A stretch of 64,000 bases of DNA from 2-12-FULL-60-19 sp041483675 (GCA_041483675.1 JBGPGE010000010.1:1-64000); one strand, 5' to 3'; counted from the stretch's first letter, positions 39,633 to 49,126 are shown. A program made the numbers and translations. The notes: generated by a model not told the origin, from the sequence alone.

Positions 39633-40340
39633 TCACAGCCCATCCATGAGGCCCGCCAGCTTGGTCTTGGCCACGTAGTGATCCCAGACCTTTTGGATAA
39701 CCGACTGTTTCCGCCGCCCTTTGCCCACCCGGGCCACCTCGTCGTCGGTATAAAATCGGACAGGGCCTAAGGTCGAAGCCCAACAGAGCCGAGCGGCACT
39801 TTCCTCCAGGTCGATGCAGGCGGCGACCGTCCATTCGATCGACTGCCCCGCCACAATCGAGCCGTGACCGCGCAGGATCGCGGCGTCGCCGGCCCCCAGC
39901 GTTCGAGCGACGGCGTCACCCTGCTCGTTGGTGTGAATCAGCGCCGGGTCCTGATAGACCGGGATCGCCCCCGGACCGAACAAGGTCCCGGGATTCGAAG
40001 CTGGAATGAGCGGCCGGTCCGCCATGCTCAACACCACGACCATGCGATTGTGCAGATGGGCGACGCTCTGGACGTCGCTGCGCGCGAGATACGTGCGGAT
40101 ATGCATCGGCAGCTCGGAAGGGGGATTCCATTTCCCCTCGACCCGCTTGCCCGCCCGGTCCACGGTCACGATATCGTCGGGCGTGACTTCGCAGCGGCTC
40201 ACCGGGTGGCCGTGAATCAAAAAACGATCCGTGCCGGGGATTCTGACGCTGATGTGGCCGCTGTAGTCCACCAGCTCCGCAACGAACAGCATCCGGCAGG
40301 CCATCGCCAGCTTTTTTTTCAGATCATCGACTTCCGACAT
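39633..40340 (-). CDS. Class II aldolase/adducin family protein
   Basis: 235 residues from ATG 40340 behind AAGGAG; the longer frame to 40508 is rejected. The metal site is HxH in SVAHLHNRMVV plus the later His in LRGHGSIVAGQ. Earlier elements are DYSGHISVRIPGTDRFLIHG and SELPMHIRTYLARSD. Members split sugar phosphates or act on other aldols with Zn2+. The lysine-rich C-terminal tail is ordinary. The substrate is unknown. Confidence 0.9.
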   Translation of the reverse strand: MSEVDDLKKKLAMACRMLFVAELVDYSGHISVRIPGTDRFLIHGHPVSRCEVTPDDIVTVDRAGKRVEGKWNPPSELPMHIRTYLARSDVQSVAHLHNRMVVVLSMADRPLIPASNPGTLFGPGAIPVYQDPALIHTNEQGDAVARTLGAGDAAILRGHGSIVAGQSIEWTVAACIDLEESAARLCWASTLGPVRFYTDDEVARVGKGRRKQSVIQKVWDHYVAKTKLAGLMDGL

Positions 40341-40497
40341 GACGTTGCTCCTTCCACCGAGTTTGAAGCTTCGTGTTCCAAGCCTAACCAGATAGCACAA
40401 GGCCTTGAAACTTGAAACTTGCAACCTGAAACCAACGAAGACGCTTGCCCCGCCGTGCGGGAAATGTTTATTTGGGTAAACGCCGCAAGGAGTTGTT

Positions 40498-42285
40498 ATG
40501 GCTGCCAATAGCGCTGAAGGTGTTCAGTGGGACTTGAACGATCTCTTCGCCGCGCACGACGACCCGCGCATCGAAACGGCGCTGAACGATTGCCGCGCGC
40601 GCGCGGAGAAATTCGCCGCGCGCTTTCGCGGGAAGATACAACTGCCGGCAGGGCCCGATCCTCAAACGCTTCTCTCCGCCCTTCAAGAGCTGGAAGAAAT
40701 CTACGACACGATCAGCCGAGTGAGCAACTACGCGAGCCTGCTCTACTCGGCGGATACCCTCAAGCCGGAGTACCAGGATCTGGAACAGCGTGTCGAGCAG
40801 AGAACGACAGAGATCCACAACCTGCTGCTGTTCTTCGAGCTTGAGTGGCTGGCGCTTGAAGACCAAGCGGCGGAACACCTCATTGCCCACCCGGCGTTAA
40901 AGCACTACGGCCACTATCTCCGGCAGTTACGCCGCTACCGTCCCCATCGCCTCTCCGAGTCGGAAGAGAAGATCGTCAACGAAAAGGACAATACGGGAAA
41001 AAACGCCTTTGCGCGGCTCTTTTCCGAGATCACCTCCGGCCTCGCGTTCCCCTTTGAGCAGGAGGGGAAGGTGGAAGAGTTGGGGCTGAGCGAGTTGCTC
41101 GCGCTGCTCCACCGGCCCGACCGCGAGCTCAGAAAGAAAGCGTGGGAGACGATCTTTCACGGCCTCTCCCAGCACGGCCAGGTGCTGACTTTCGTCTATG
41201 ACACGCTGATCCAGGACCACCTGACGATGGATCGTCTGCGACGCTATCCTAGCCCGATGATCGAGCGCCACCTCGCCAACGAGATCGATACTGAAGCCGT
41301 GGATCAGATGATGGAGGTGACGGAAGAAAATTACGCCATCGCGCACGACTACTTTGTACTGAAAGCGAAGCTGCTTCGCCTGCCGCAGCTCTCCCTCTAC
41401 GACCAATACGCGCCGGTGGGAAAAGAGCTGCCGTTCACGTTTGCCGAGACGGAGCGCGTCGTTCTCGAAGCCTTTGACGCTTTCACGCCGGCCTTTCGCT
41501 CCATTGCCGCCGAGTTTTTCGCCAAGCACTGGATCGACGCGGAGATCCGCAAAGGAAAACGGGGCGGCGCCTTCTGCGCCTCTCCGTCGCCCCGGCTTCA
41601 TCCCTACATCCTCTGCAACTACACCGACAACCTGCGGGACGCGATGACTGTCGCCCATGAGCTGGGCCACGGACTGCACGGCTCGCTGAGCCGCAAGCAG
41701 AGTTTCCTGAACTACGACACGCCGCTCACGACCGCGGAGACGGCGTCGGTCTTCGGCGAGATGCTGGTTTTCGATTATCTGGTCGAGCGCCAAACCGACC
41801 CTCAGGTCCAGATCGCGCTCATCGCCGGGAAAATCGAAGACGCCTTCGCTACGGTCTATCGTCAGAACGTGCTCACGCGCTTCGAGCAGTTGGTTTTCGC
41901 GGCGCGGCGGGAGAAGCGGCTCACGCCGGAGATGGTGGGAAGCTCGTGGATGGAAGCCAACGAAAAATATTACGGCGACGCGGTCGAGATGCCCGAGCCT
42001 TACCGCTGGGGCTGGGCTTATATTCCGCATTTTATCCACAGCCGCTTTTATTGCTACAGCTACGTCTTCGGACAGCTCTTAGTTCTATCGCTCTATCGGA
42101 TGTACCGCGAGCAGGGGAAGGCATTCGTGCCGAAATATCTCGCGCTTCTCGAAGCCGGCGGCTCCGACAGCCCGGAAGCGCTGCTCAAGCCGTTAGGTGT
42201 CGATATCCACGACCGAAAATTTTGGCAGAAAGGGTTTGACGAAATTCGAGAGCTGGTGGCTAGATTGCGGAAGCTGGTGGAGTGA
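40498..42285 (+). CDS. pepF: Oligoendopeptidase F (M3B family)
   Basis: 595 residues. QWDLNDLFAA at the start is typical of the clade. The zinc motif HELGHGLHG is at about residue 387, and the Glu ligand lies in TTAETASVFGEML. The C-terminus (PLGVDIHDRKFWQKGFDEI) matches the M3B pattern. It is a cytosolic zinc peptidase for short peptides. The next gene follows after 16 bases in the same direction, so a two-gene unit is plausible. Confidence 0.93.
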   Translation: MAANSAEGVQWDLNDLFAAHDDPRIETALNDCRARAEKFAARFRGKIQLPAGPDPQTLLSALQELEEIYDTISRVSNYASLLYSADTLKPEYQDLEQRVEQRTTEIHNLLLFFELEWLALEDQAAEHLIAHPALKHYGHYLRQLRRYRPHRLSESEEKIVNEKDNTGKNAFARLFSEITSGLAFPFEQEGKVEELGLSELLALLHRPDRELRKKAWETIFHGLSQHGQVLTFVYDTLIQDHLTMDRLRRYPSPMIERHLANEIDTEAVDQMMEVTEENYAIAHDYFVLKAKLLRLPQLSLYDQYAPVGKELPFTFAETERVVLEAFDAFTPAFRSIAAEFFAKHWIDAEIRKGKRGGAFCASPSPRLHPYILCNYTDNLRDAMTVAHELGHGLHGSLSRKQSFLNYDTPLTTAETASVFGEMLVFDYLVERQTDPQVQIALIAGKIEDAFATVYRQNVLTRFEQLVFAARREKRLTPEMVGSSWMEANEKYYGDAVEMPEPYRWGWAYIPHFIHSRFYCYSYVFGQLLVLSLYRMYREQGKAFVPKYLALLEAGGSDSPEALLKPLGVDIHDRKFWQKGFDEIRELVARLRKLVE

Positions 42286-42301
42286 CGGCTAAGACTGAGC
42301 C

Positions 42302-43201
42302 ATGATCCGCTCCCTGCTCTTGATCGTATTCTGGTTAGCCGCTACGCACGGTCTATCTCCGGCGCAATCGGTGCGCGGCGCGGAGCGCGTCGAGTTCGAC
42401 AGCCTGGAACGGAGCAGCGGCGGGCCGATCCGCTTGTTTGGCTGGTTCTTTGCGGCGAAGACAGATGCTTCAGCCAAAACGCCGGCTGTCGTCGCGCTGC
42501 ACGGCTGCGGGGGGCTGTACGGCCGCGATAAAGATCTGAACTCGCGCCACCGGGCAATGGCCGAGCTGCTCCAGCAAGAGGGCTATCACGTTTTGTTTCC
42601 CGACAGCTTCAAGCCGCGCGGCAAAGAGTCGCTCTGCAGCGAGAAGCTCGGCGCGCGCGACCTCACGAGCGCAAACCGGCGTCTGGACGTTTTAGGCGGG
42701 CTCAACTGGATCGTAACGCGGCCGGATGTGGACGGCGGCCGTATCGCGCTGCTCGGCTGGTCGCACGGCGGCAGCACGGTGCTGTCCGCGAACAACCGGC
42801 AATTGTCGGAGGTGGCCGCGCACGCGGTCAAACCGCGCGTGGCGATTGCGTTCTATCCCGGCTGCACCGCGTACTTGAACGCGCGCGGCGGCTACCGTCC
42901 GAACGCGCCGTTGCTGCTGCTGATCGGCGAGAAGGACGACTGGACGCCGCCGAAGCCGTGTATCGCGTTGCACGAAAAAGTACGCAAGCAATACCCGGAC
43001 GATATTTTCGAGCTGCGCGTTTACCCCGACAGCTATCACGACTTCGACGCTCCGAACGCGCCGCTCCGCGTGCGCAAAGACGTGCCGAACGGCGTTCACC
43101 CCGGCCAGGGCGTGACGACCGGCTCGAATCCGGCCGCGCGCAAGCTGGCGTACGCGGAAATGCTGGAATTTTTGCGACGGAGAATGAGAGAGCAGAAATA
43201 A
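42302..43201 (+). CDS. Dienelactone-hydrolase family alpha/beta hydrolase, exported
   Basis: 299 residues. The signal peptide LLLIVFWLAATHGLSPAQS is followed by the family core. The oxyanion region is VVALHGCGGLYG; the nucleophile is Ser in LLGWSHGGST, in place of the usual Cys of dienelactone hydrolase. The acid is in GEKDDWTPP and the His in PDSYHDFD. An additional Cys pair may be oxidised in the periplasm. It should cleave an ester or lactone outside the cytoplasm. The exact substrate is unknown. Confidence 0.88.
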   Translation: MIRSLLLIVFWLAATHGLSPAQSVRGAERVEFDSLERSSGGPIRLFGWFFAAKTDASAKTPAVVALHGCGGLYGRDKDLNSRHRAMAELLQQEGYHVLFPDSFKPRGKESLCSEKLGARDLTSANRRLDVLGGLNWIVTRPDVDGGRIALLGWSHGGSTVLSANNRQLSEVAAHAVKPRVAIAFYPGCTAYLNARGGYRPNAPLLLLIGEKDDWTPPKPCIALHEKVRKQYPDDIFELRVYPDSYHDFDAPNAPLRVRKDVPNGVHPGQGVTTGSNPAARKLAYAEMLEFLRRRMREQK

Positions 43202-43358
43202 AGCGTTACGGTCCGGTCATTTGACCACGCGAAGTCTTCCCAAAAATTCAGTTTCTGCAGACCTATCCGTTTGGTGTTTGAGCTCGGTGATCACTATACT
43301 ATCATCCGCGGCGATAGACATGATCAAACACTAGAGACGTAAATAGCAGCCCTGTCTC

Positions 43359-44192
43359 ATGAAACGATTCTTTCTCGATACCAATGTTTACAACCATATA
43401 AGTGACGCAGATCTGGATTGCATAAAACGGGCTATCACAGCCGGTCAAATCGAGGTACTGACCACACCTCAGATTTTGGCGGAACTGGCAGGGACCTTTA
43501 AAAAGGATAAGGCGTTCGCGATCAGACTTTGCAACATATATGCGGATCTTATTTCCGACGATGTCTTGCAACCGCCACCCGTACTTATCCAGACAGAATT
43601 AGCTTCCCTTTTGAAGGGTGATCGTTCGACGGTCTTATACCTTCAGGGGGAGAACAAGATTGAGTTCTTCAACTATGTCGAGAAATTAAAGAGCGGAAAC
43701 CTTGACCTTTATGCCGAGCAATTCATTGATAGAATTGGGCACCTTAAGAAGGAGCAATTCAAATACTCAAAGCTCGGATTTTCTAAGATTGAGCCTAATG
43801 TGTTGAAGGAGCCTTTGAAGAAGTACCCCACCTTTGACCAATTCCTGAAGGAAGGGCTTCGGCGCGGAGAAAGGCTGACAGAGATCGAAAGATACGTGGT
43901 TAAAGACCTCGGGAAAAATACACATAAGGCGGCGAAGTTTATTGAAAAGCGACTTGGCAAAACACCTCATTTGAGGATCGCGTTACGGGTTGTTCCCGCG
44001 CTCACCTACTACTATCACGTTGAAAAGAACAAACCAAAACACGGTGACATCTTTGACTGCGGTTACTTTGTTTGTCTTGCTACTGTTGATGGTTTTGTAT
44101 CCGACGATGAGGGCGCTCGAGATCTCTTCACGCTTGTATGCCCACAGAAAGAATGTCTGTCTCTCAGTGACTTCATCGGCTTACTTGTGTAG
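43359..44192 (+). CDS. Large PIN-domain protein without partner
   Basis: 277 residues. The N-terminal FFLDTNVYNHISDAD has the first PIN Asp, and ILAELAG provides an acidic position. The last acidic cluster appears far away in DGFVSDDEGARDLF. In between lies a helical insertion of roughly 110 residues rich in Lys and Glu. Classical VapC toxins have about 140 residues, so this is nearly twice as long. The DNA is AT-richer than its neighbours. No antitoxin gene is adjacent; HigBA lies downstream on the other strand. It could be a stand-alone nuclease or a defence effector. Confidence 0.7.
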   Translation: MKRFFLDTNVYNHISDADLDCIKRAITAGQIEVLTTPQILAELAGTFKKDKAFAIRLCNIYADLISDDVLQPPPVLIQTELASLLKGDRSTVLYLQGENKIEFFNYVEKLKSGNLDLYAEQFIDRIGHLKKEQFKYSKLGFSKIEPNVLKEPLKKYPTFDQFLKEGLRRGERLTEIERYVVKDLGKNTHKAAKFIEKRLGKTPHLRIALRVVPALTYYYHVEKNKPKHGDIFDCGYFVCLATVDGFVSDDEGARDLFTLVCPQKECLSLSDFIGLLV

Positions 44193-44225
44193 CCATGTTG
44201 GGAGCGGGCTGACCATCTCATTACT

Positions 44226-44537
44226 TTAGGCGGCCTCGACGTTGACTTTGAGCTTTAGGCCGCCTTGGTTGACGATGTCCTGCAGAGCGAGGGCTACAAA
44301 GCTCCGCTCGGAATGGCCCAGTATTTTGGCGAACTTCGCGGCGCGCTCCGGGCTCACAAACTTCCGCCGCTTCTCAATATCGCACAGGTGCTGCTTGGAG
44401 ATGCCGAGCTTCTGGGCAAACTCAACCTGAGACATCTCCTCGGCCTGGCGCATCGCTTCAATCAGTCCGCCGAACGTCAGCTCGCCGACCAGCCCTTCCA
44501 AAAACTTCATAGCATCGCTTTTCTTCTTAGTACGCAT
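44226..44537 (-). CDS. higA: HigA-type XRE antitoxin
   Basis: 103 residues. The helix-turn-helix MSQVEFAQKLGISKQHLCDIEKRRKFVSPERAAKFAKILG is classic XRE type. The leading GGLIEAMRQAEE and trailing FVALALQDIVNQGG belong to HigA-like antitoxins. The ATG overlaps the end of the toxin gene by 11 bases. In HigBA systems the toxin is encoded first and the antitoxin represses the promoter. Confidence 0.88.
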   Translation of the reverse strand: MRTKKKSDAMKFLEGLVGELTFGGLIEAMRQAEEMSQVEFAQKLGISKQHLCDIEKRRKFVSPERAAKFAKILGHSERSFVALALQDIVNQGGLKLKVNVEAA

Positions 44538-44802
44538 GCGGATGCACCTCGATAACTCTCACGATTTTTATTTCGGCCCCGTCAATCACATAGACTGCGC
44601 GCCATAGTTTGTTGAGGTAAATGGCCCTCTGCCCGACACGGTCGCCCTTGAGCGTGTGATCATGCCAGCCCCGTACCTTTCTTACCTCTTCCAGCCCATA
44701 CTTCTCGATATCGTCGACCCATTTTTGAAACTTGATAATTATGGCCTTAGACGTCCTCGCCAAATCTTTTTCTACTGCCCGGATATCAACCTGATTAATC
44801 AC
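44527..44802 (-). CDS. higB: HigB/RelE-type toxin
   Basis: 91 residues from GTG 44802. The pattern FQKWVDDIEKYGLEEVRKVRGWHDHTLKG, then RAIYLNKLWRAVYVIDG and KIVRVIEVHPHAY, matches HigB/RelE ribosome-dependent mRNA nucleases, with a C-terminal His-Tyr pair usual for this superfamily. The antitoxin gene follows with overlap. The start lacks a strong ribosome site. Confidence 0.85.
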   Translation of the reverse strand: MINQVDIRAVEKDLARTSKAIIIKFQKWVDDIEKYGLEEVRKVRGWHDHTLKGDRVGQRAIYLNKLWRAVYVIDGAEIKIVRVIEVHPHAY

Positions 44803-44861
44803 AAATCACGGTACTACCAATCGGTGTACTCTTCAACAAGCAAAAACCTCGATTTCAATAT

Positions 44862-46304
44862 CTACTTCATCTTAAACGCCGGGGGCACTACCTCGTCCAC
44901 GCTTTTTCCGGTCCAGTGCCACTTTGGGACGCTGTCCCAGACCTGCTCGCCTTTGGCTTGAACTTTTTCCAGCAGCTCAGCTTCGTTTAGGCGGAGATAT
45001 TTGCCGTTGTCCACCAGCGTCTCGCCATCAACGATCACCGTCCGCACGTCGCGGCTCACGGCGGTTTCGACGAGGGCCTTGATCGGGTCGTGGACGGCGC
45101 CGAAGGCGATATCCTTGAGGTTGACGATCACAATGTCTGCCTTCGCACCTTTTTGCAGGCGGCCCAGGTCGTCTCTGCCGACGAGCTTCGTGCCACCGAG
45201 GGTCACGGCGTTGAAGACATCGCGCGGGTGGCCGGCGGTAAAACTTTTCTCCGCCACTCGTGAGGCCAGCGAGGCGTAGCGCATGTCTGAGATGATGTCC
45301 TTGGGAAAAGTATCGGTGCCGATCCCCATGTTGATGCCTGATTTTAGATACTTATCGAACGATTCCATCACGATGCCGAGCTTCAAGTATTTGAGCGGGC
45401 TGTAGGCAACGGATGCGCCGGAATCGGCGATGATCTTCAAGTCGTCGCCATAGGGATAGGAGAGCCAGCTATGGCCGCTGACGAAGATGCAATGGGAGAG
45501 CGACACTTCCGGGTCGAGAAAGCCGATCTTCCGTAGCAGCTCGATCGGGGTGCAGCGGTGGCGCTGCATTACAGTGTGAAACTCGAACAGGTTGATCGTC
45601 GCGTGAATTTGCACGCGCGCGCCGATATCTCTCGCTGCCTGTCGCGTTGCCTTCAAAAGCTCCGGCGTGCAGGTGTCCACGTGGCCGGGAAACAGCATGG
45701 TGTTCATGCGCCCTTTGCAAGCGCCGTTGAATTTTGTGGCGAACTCAACGGCGCGTTTCAGCCCTTCACTCCCGCGCGTGTCGTCCCAATCGTACTCGAG
45801 CCGGCCTTCACGGTCCTGGAAGAAATTGACGTTTTTGTAGCTCGGGCCGGTGTAGGAACGGATTCCGACCTCGTCCACCATCGCGACATAGGCTTCAGGA
45901 TTTGCGCCCGCGCCGCCGATGTCCAGCGTCGTTGTGACGCCGCTCTTTAAGACATGAATGAGCGAGAAGCGCTGGCCGACGTCCACGTCCTTCAAATGTG
46001 CATGCTTCGCGCCTTCGCGGGTCGGCGCGCCGTGGGCGAGATAGTTTGACGCGAAGTAGTCGAGCTTGTTCGCGTCGTTCAACAGATAGTCGCTGGCGTT
46101 GATGCCCGAGTGAAAATGGGTGTCGATAAAGCCGGGGGAGACGAGGCAACCTTTCGCGTCGATCTTTTTGTCGACGGGATCGACGTACGACTTGCCCACG
46201 AACAGGACGCGGTCGTTTTCAAAGACAACGACGCCGTCTTTGATGATCTCGTGTTCCTTGCCATCAAAGGCTACGACATATCCACCTTGAATTAGAGTCT
46301 TCAT
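44862..46304 (-). CDS. Amidohydrolase, AtzA/TrzN-like (ATZ/TRZ family)
   Basis: 480 residues. The metal ligands are HxH in GFIDTHFHSG, His in RVQIHATINLFE, His in SLSHCIFVSG and Asp in MGIGTDTFPKD. N-terminal barrel strands and the C-terminal GRLQKGAKADIVIVNL complete the fold. The family deaminates or dechlorinates triazines, guanine, cytosine and related heterocycles, so cleavage of a C-N or C-X bond is likely. It stands between HigBA and a thermonuclease gene. Confidence 0.9.
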   Translation of the reverse strand: MKTLIQGGYVVAFDGKEHEIIKDGVVVFENDRVLFVGKSYVDPVDKKIDAKGCLVSPGFIDTHFHSGINASDYLLNDANKLDYFASNYLAHGAPTREGAKHAHLKDVDVGQRFSLIHVLKSGVTTTLDIGGAGANPEAYVAMVDEVGIRSYTGPSYKNVNFFQDREGRLEYDWDDTRGSEGLKRAVEFATKFNGACKGRMNTMLFPGHVDTCTPELLKATRQAARDIGARVQIHATINLFEFHTVMQRHRCTPIELLRKIGFLDPEVSLSHCIFVSGHSWLSYPYGDDLKIIADSGASVAYSPLKYLKLGIVMESFDKYLKSGINMGIGTDTFPKDIISDMRYASLASRVAEKSFTAGHPRDVFNAVTLGGTKLVGRDDLGRLQKGAKADIVIVNLKDIAFGAVHDPIKALVETAVSRDVRTVIVDGETLVDNGKYLRLNEAELLEKVQAKGEQVWDSVPKWHWTGKSVDEVVPPAFKMK

Positions 46305-46553
46305 GAAAGTGGCCTTTCTTTGTCAGTATTTACGAAGCGAGGAGTAGCAAATGAGTCCGAGTAACGCAAGTTATTCCTACCGTCCGGCGGGGCGTAGGAG
46401 TGCCGTTTTTTGTTCCTTATGACAGATTTTGTACAGCTCCCGAAACAGGGCAGGCAGGAGGAAGGAGCGAAGTAGGCGTGAAAACTCGCTATTCCCAATC
46501 GGGTCTGTTCGGGCCTAGTTTTTGCTTAGGACACCTCTTGAGGTCACGATTTG

Positions 46554-47006
46554 ATGGCAAAATTTGTTTTTTCTCTTCTATTTGCTGCTTCCTTGTTCTT
46601 GGCAGTTAGATCCTATGCTGAGCCGAATCTGCCGGATTCATATCCTGCTACGGTTATCTCTGTACTTGATGGCGACACTGTAAAGGTAAAGGTACAAATT
46701 TGGGTTGGGCTTTATCAGGAAGTGAAGGTTAGGGTTCGCGGAATTGACACGCCCGAAATCCACAGCAAAAACTGTCCCTCTGAAAAGCAGCTCGGACTCA
46801 AAGCAAAAACATTGGTGCAGACACTTTTACCAGAGGGATCTACAATCAGTCTGAGCCATGTTGGCCCTGACAAATATCACGGACGAGTTGTTGCCACCTT
46901 GCGAACAACCAGCGGCGAAGATCTTGAGCAGCGGCTCCGAAAAGAGGGCCTTGCCGTCCCCTACGATGGTGGGAAGAAAAAGAACTGGTGTGCCCCAGAG
47001 ACTTAA
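46554..47006 (+). CDS. Secreted thermonuclease (SNase-like)
   Basis: 150 residues from ATG 46554, GAGGT upstream. The signal peptide is KFVFSLLFAASLFLAVRSYA. The OB-fold elements are PATVISVLDGDTVKVKV, RVRGIDTPEI with the catalytic Arg and Asp, the GPDKYHGRVVA segment with the second Arg, and the C-terminal Gly-Leu-Ala VPYDG. Four cysteines are present. It should cut DNA or RNA outside the cytoplasm with Ca2+. It is a single gene. Confidence 0.9.
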   Translation: MAKFVFSLLFAASLFLAVRSYAEPNLPDSYPATVISVLDGDTVKVKVQIWVGLYQEVKVRVRGIDTPEIHSKNCPSEKQLGLKAKTLVQTLLPEGSTISLSHVGPDKYHGRVVATLRTTSGEDLEQRLRKEGLAVPYDGGKKKNWCAPET

Positions 47007-47033
47007 ACGTGCCAAGCGTCCGTCAGTACACGC

Positions 47034-47993
47034 CTACGTATAAATCCCATCCCGTGCCCACTTAATGTAGTGCTCGACACCTCGCACCGGATCGTACTCC
47101 GGCGTGAAGCCGGTCTCTTCGGTGAGCCGTGAGATATCGACGCAGGCGTCGATGTCCATCGGAGTCTTGGTCGAGGTCAACGGTCCGGGGCCGTCGCCCA
47201 GGTGAATTTCGGTTTTCGGCAGTAATTGTTTTATCGCGTCGGCAAACTCGGAGAGGCTGACCAGCCTGCCGAAACCGACGTTGTAGATGCGATGGCGCAA
47301 GGTTTTCGCCTTTAACAGCAGCATGACTGCCCGCGCGGCATCCTTGGCGTAGATGATGTCGTGGGCTTCAGCCGGGTCCTGGTTCCACAGCGTGATCGGC
47401 ATACCCTTGGCGGCCTTTTCCACCATGTGCCCGGCCAAGTTTCGCACTCCCTGATAGAGTGGGCCGTACATGCGGGTAGCGCGAGCCGAAATCACCTCCA
47501 TACCGTATTCTTTGCAGTACATGAGGCTAAGGATTTCGCCGGCCTTTTTTGTTCCCGGAATGAAGCGGTCGGAAGTGATCAGGAGCTTTTCCTCTTCTTT
47601 GTACGGCCGAGCGGTCTTTATTCCCTGGTACACCGCTTCGGAGCTGATAAAGATCACCCGCTTGATATCCGCTATCCGGGCGGCTTCGAGCACGTTGATG
47701 GTCCCCGTGATGTTTACCTCCATCGCCTGATAGAGCGATGTATCGCCTTTCTCCGAACGGACGGCGGCGTGCACGATGCTCGTGACGCGGAAGTCACCGA
47801 CTGCTTGCGAGACCCTATCGAGAGAGGTGATGTCGAGCGGAATGATGGAGAGGTTTTTGTCCACAAACGGCGCCAGCAGGTTGGGAACCTGCGCGTTCCG
47901 GTTCCTTGTCGCCACCACCGCTTCCCCGGCCTCGCAAAGAATTCGTGCGAGGTTGGCGCCGAGAAATCCCAGCCCGCCGGTGATCAGAATCAT
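47034..47993 (-). CDS. NAD-dependent epimerase/dehydratase-like protein without catalytic Tyr
   Basis: 319 residues. The Rossmann motif is MILITGGLGFLGANLARIL; the mid-region has VIFISSEAVYQG with the catalytic-type Ser. The usual YxxxK is not seen: the Lys sits in PGTKKAGEIL and the position four residues before is Ile. GVRNLAGHMVEKAAKG and a C-terminal ARD-like end follow. Either the reaction differs or the protein binds NAD(P) without turning over. It starts 23 bases after the M24 gene and lies on the same strand. Confidence 0.8.
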   Translation of the reverse strand: MILITGGLGFLGANLARILCEAGEAVVATRNRNAQVPNLLAPFVDKNLSIIPLDITSLDRVSQAVGDFRVTSIVHAAVRSEKGDTSLYQAMEVNITGTINVLEAARIADIKRVIFISSEAVYQGIKTARPYKEEEKLLITSDRFIPGTKKAGEILSLMYCKEYGMEVISARATRMYGPLYQGVRNLAGHMVEKAAKGMPITLWNQDPAEAHDIIYAKDAARAVMLLLKAKTLRHRIYNVGFGRLVSLSEFADAIKQLLPKTEIHLGDGPGPLTSTKTPMDIDACVDISRLTEETGFTPEYDPVRGVEHYIKWARDGIYT

Positions 47994-48016
47994 TGGTAAT
48001 CCTAAGAACGAGCAGT

Positions 48017-49126
48017 CTACAAACGAATCAGCTCGTCGCCGACTCTGTTCAACCGCTGATTGCCCTTTTCGGTGATGAGATAGGTCTCGCCCCAGAGAAG
48101 CGAGTGATCGTCGAGAATCGGCCAGGGGTGGACGATGAAGACCATGCCGGGAGCGATTTCCGTCTCGTTCTGCGGCGACGGGCGGTCCTCGACCATGTCG
48201 ATGCCGACGATGTGGCCGTAGACCGGCGTGCAGCCGAGGCCGGAATTTTTAACCGATTGCTCCATCGCGCTCATCGACTTTGAAACTTTATATCCCGGCT
48301 TCAAATAGGGCAGCGCCTCCTTGATCGCCCGAACGGCCCCTTGATGGAGTTTCACGAGTTTGGCGTCGGGCTTTCCCAACGAGACGGCGCGCGCCAACTG
48401 CGTCCAGTAGCCGCCGTAGTTGGCGGTCAACTCCGTGAAAACCATGCCCTTTTTCTGTATCTTGCGTGACGACGGGACGTAGGCATCGACCTTGGGTCCC
48501 TGGGAGATGATGTTGAAAGTTTTCTCCACGCCGTTGCTCTTGAGCAAATAATCCATCCGCGCCATCACGTCCCACTCGGTTTTGCCCGGCTTGATATGCT
48601 TGATCCCTTCGGTGAACGCCCGATCCACCAGCGCCGCCGATCGCTTCACCAGCTTGATCTCTTCCGGCGTCCGGTAGGCACGCAATTTTTTGAGCGTCGG
48701 TCCGAACTCTTTGAGCGTCACGCCTGGAAACATCTCTTCGATCCGTTGGCCCCAGAGGAACGGAAAGTTATGCAGCCCGTCGATGCCCAGGGTCGCCCGG
48801 GCAAGATTTTTCTCCTGCAAAACGTCCGTCAGGCTCTGAAAAAAGTTATTGCTGAGCCGCAGGTCGGAGGCCCAGGAATGCTTCGCCGCTCTCATCGCCT
48901 GAAAGCGCGACTCCACAAGCAGGATAGGGGGCTGGTCCTCCCGCCGAAAAAAGATCAGGACGAGCGGAATATTGATGTTGGGAAAATCGGTCAGAAAGCG
49001 GAAGGCCGCGCCGTCTCCGCGCACGGCGCTCGACCCGCGAACGATCAGCGCGTCGATGCCGTGCTCGGCCATCTGCCGGCGAACGATCCGAAAGCGACTC
49101 TCTTTTTCCTTGTCTGACAGGAACAT
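48017..49126 (-). CDS. Second creatinase-like M24 protein without metal ligands
   Basis: 369 residues from ATG 49126 behind AGGAGGATAG. The N-terminal KESRFRIVRRQMAEHGIDALIVRG and the C-terminal pita-bread fold are typical of M24. The metal positions are replaced: FTELTANYGGYWTQLAR (Asp to Glu, Asp to Gln), one His kept in VYGHIVGIDM, HPW instead of EPG in VFIVHPWP and WGETYL in place of the final Glu. A non-metal, creatinase-type C-N hydrolase is the best guess. A cleaner ribosome site makes the start reliable. Confidence 0.85.
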   Translation of the reverse strand: MFLSDKEKESRFRIVRRQMAEHGIDALIVRGSSAVRGDGAAFRFLTDFPNINIPLVLIFFRREDQPPILLVESRFQAMRAAKHSWASDLRLSNNFFQSLTDVLQEKNLARATLGIDGLHNFPFLWGQRIEEMFPGVTLKEFGPTLKKLRAYRTPEEIKLVKRSAALVDRAFTEGIKHIKPGKTEWDVMARMDYLLKSNGVEKTFNIISQGPKVDAYVPSSRKIQKKGMVFTELTANYGGYWTQLARAVSLGKPDAKLVKLHQGAVRAIKEALPYLKPGYKVSKSMSAMEQSVKNSGLGCTPVYGHIVGIDMVEDRPSPQNETEIAPGMVFIVHPWPILDDHSLLWGETYLITEKGNQRLNRVGDELIRL

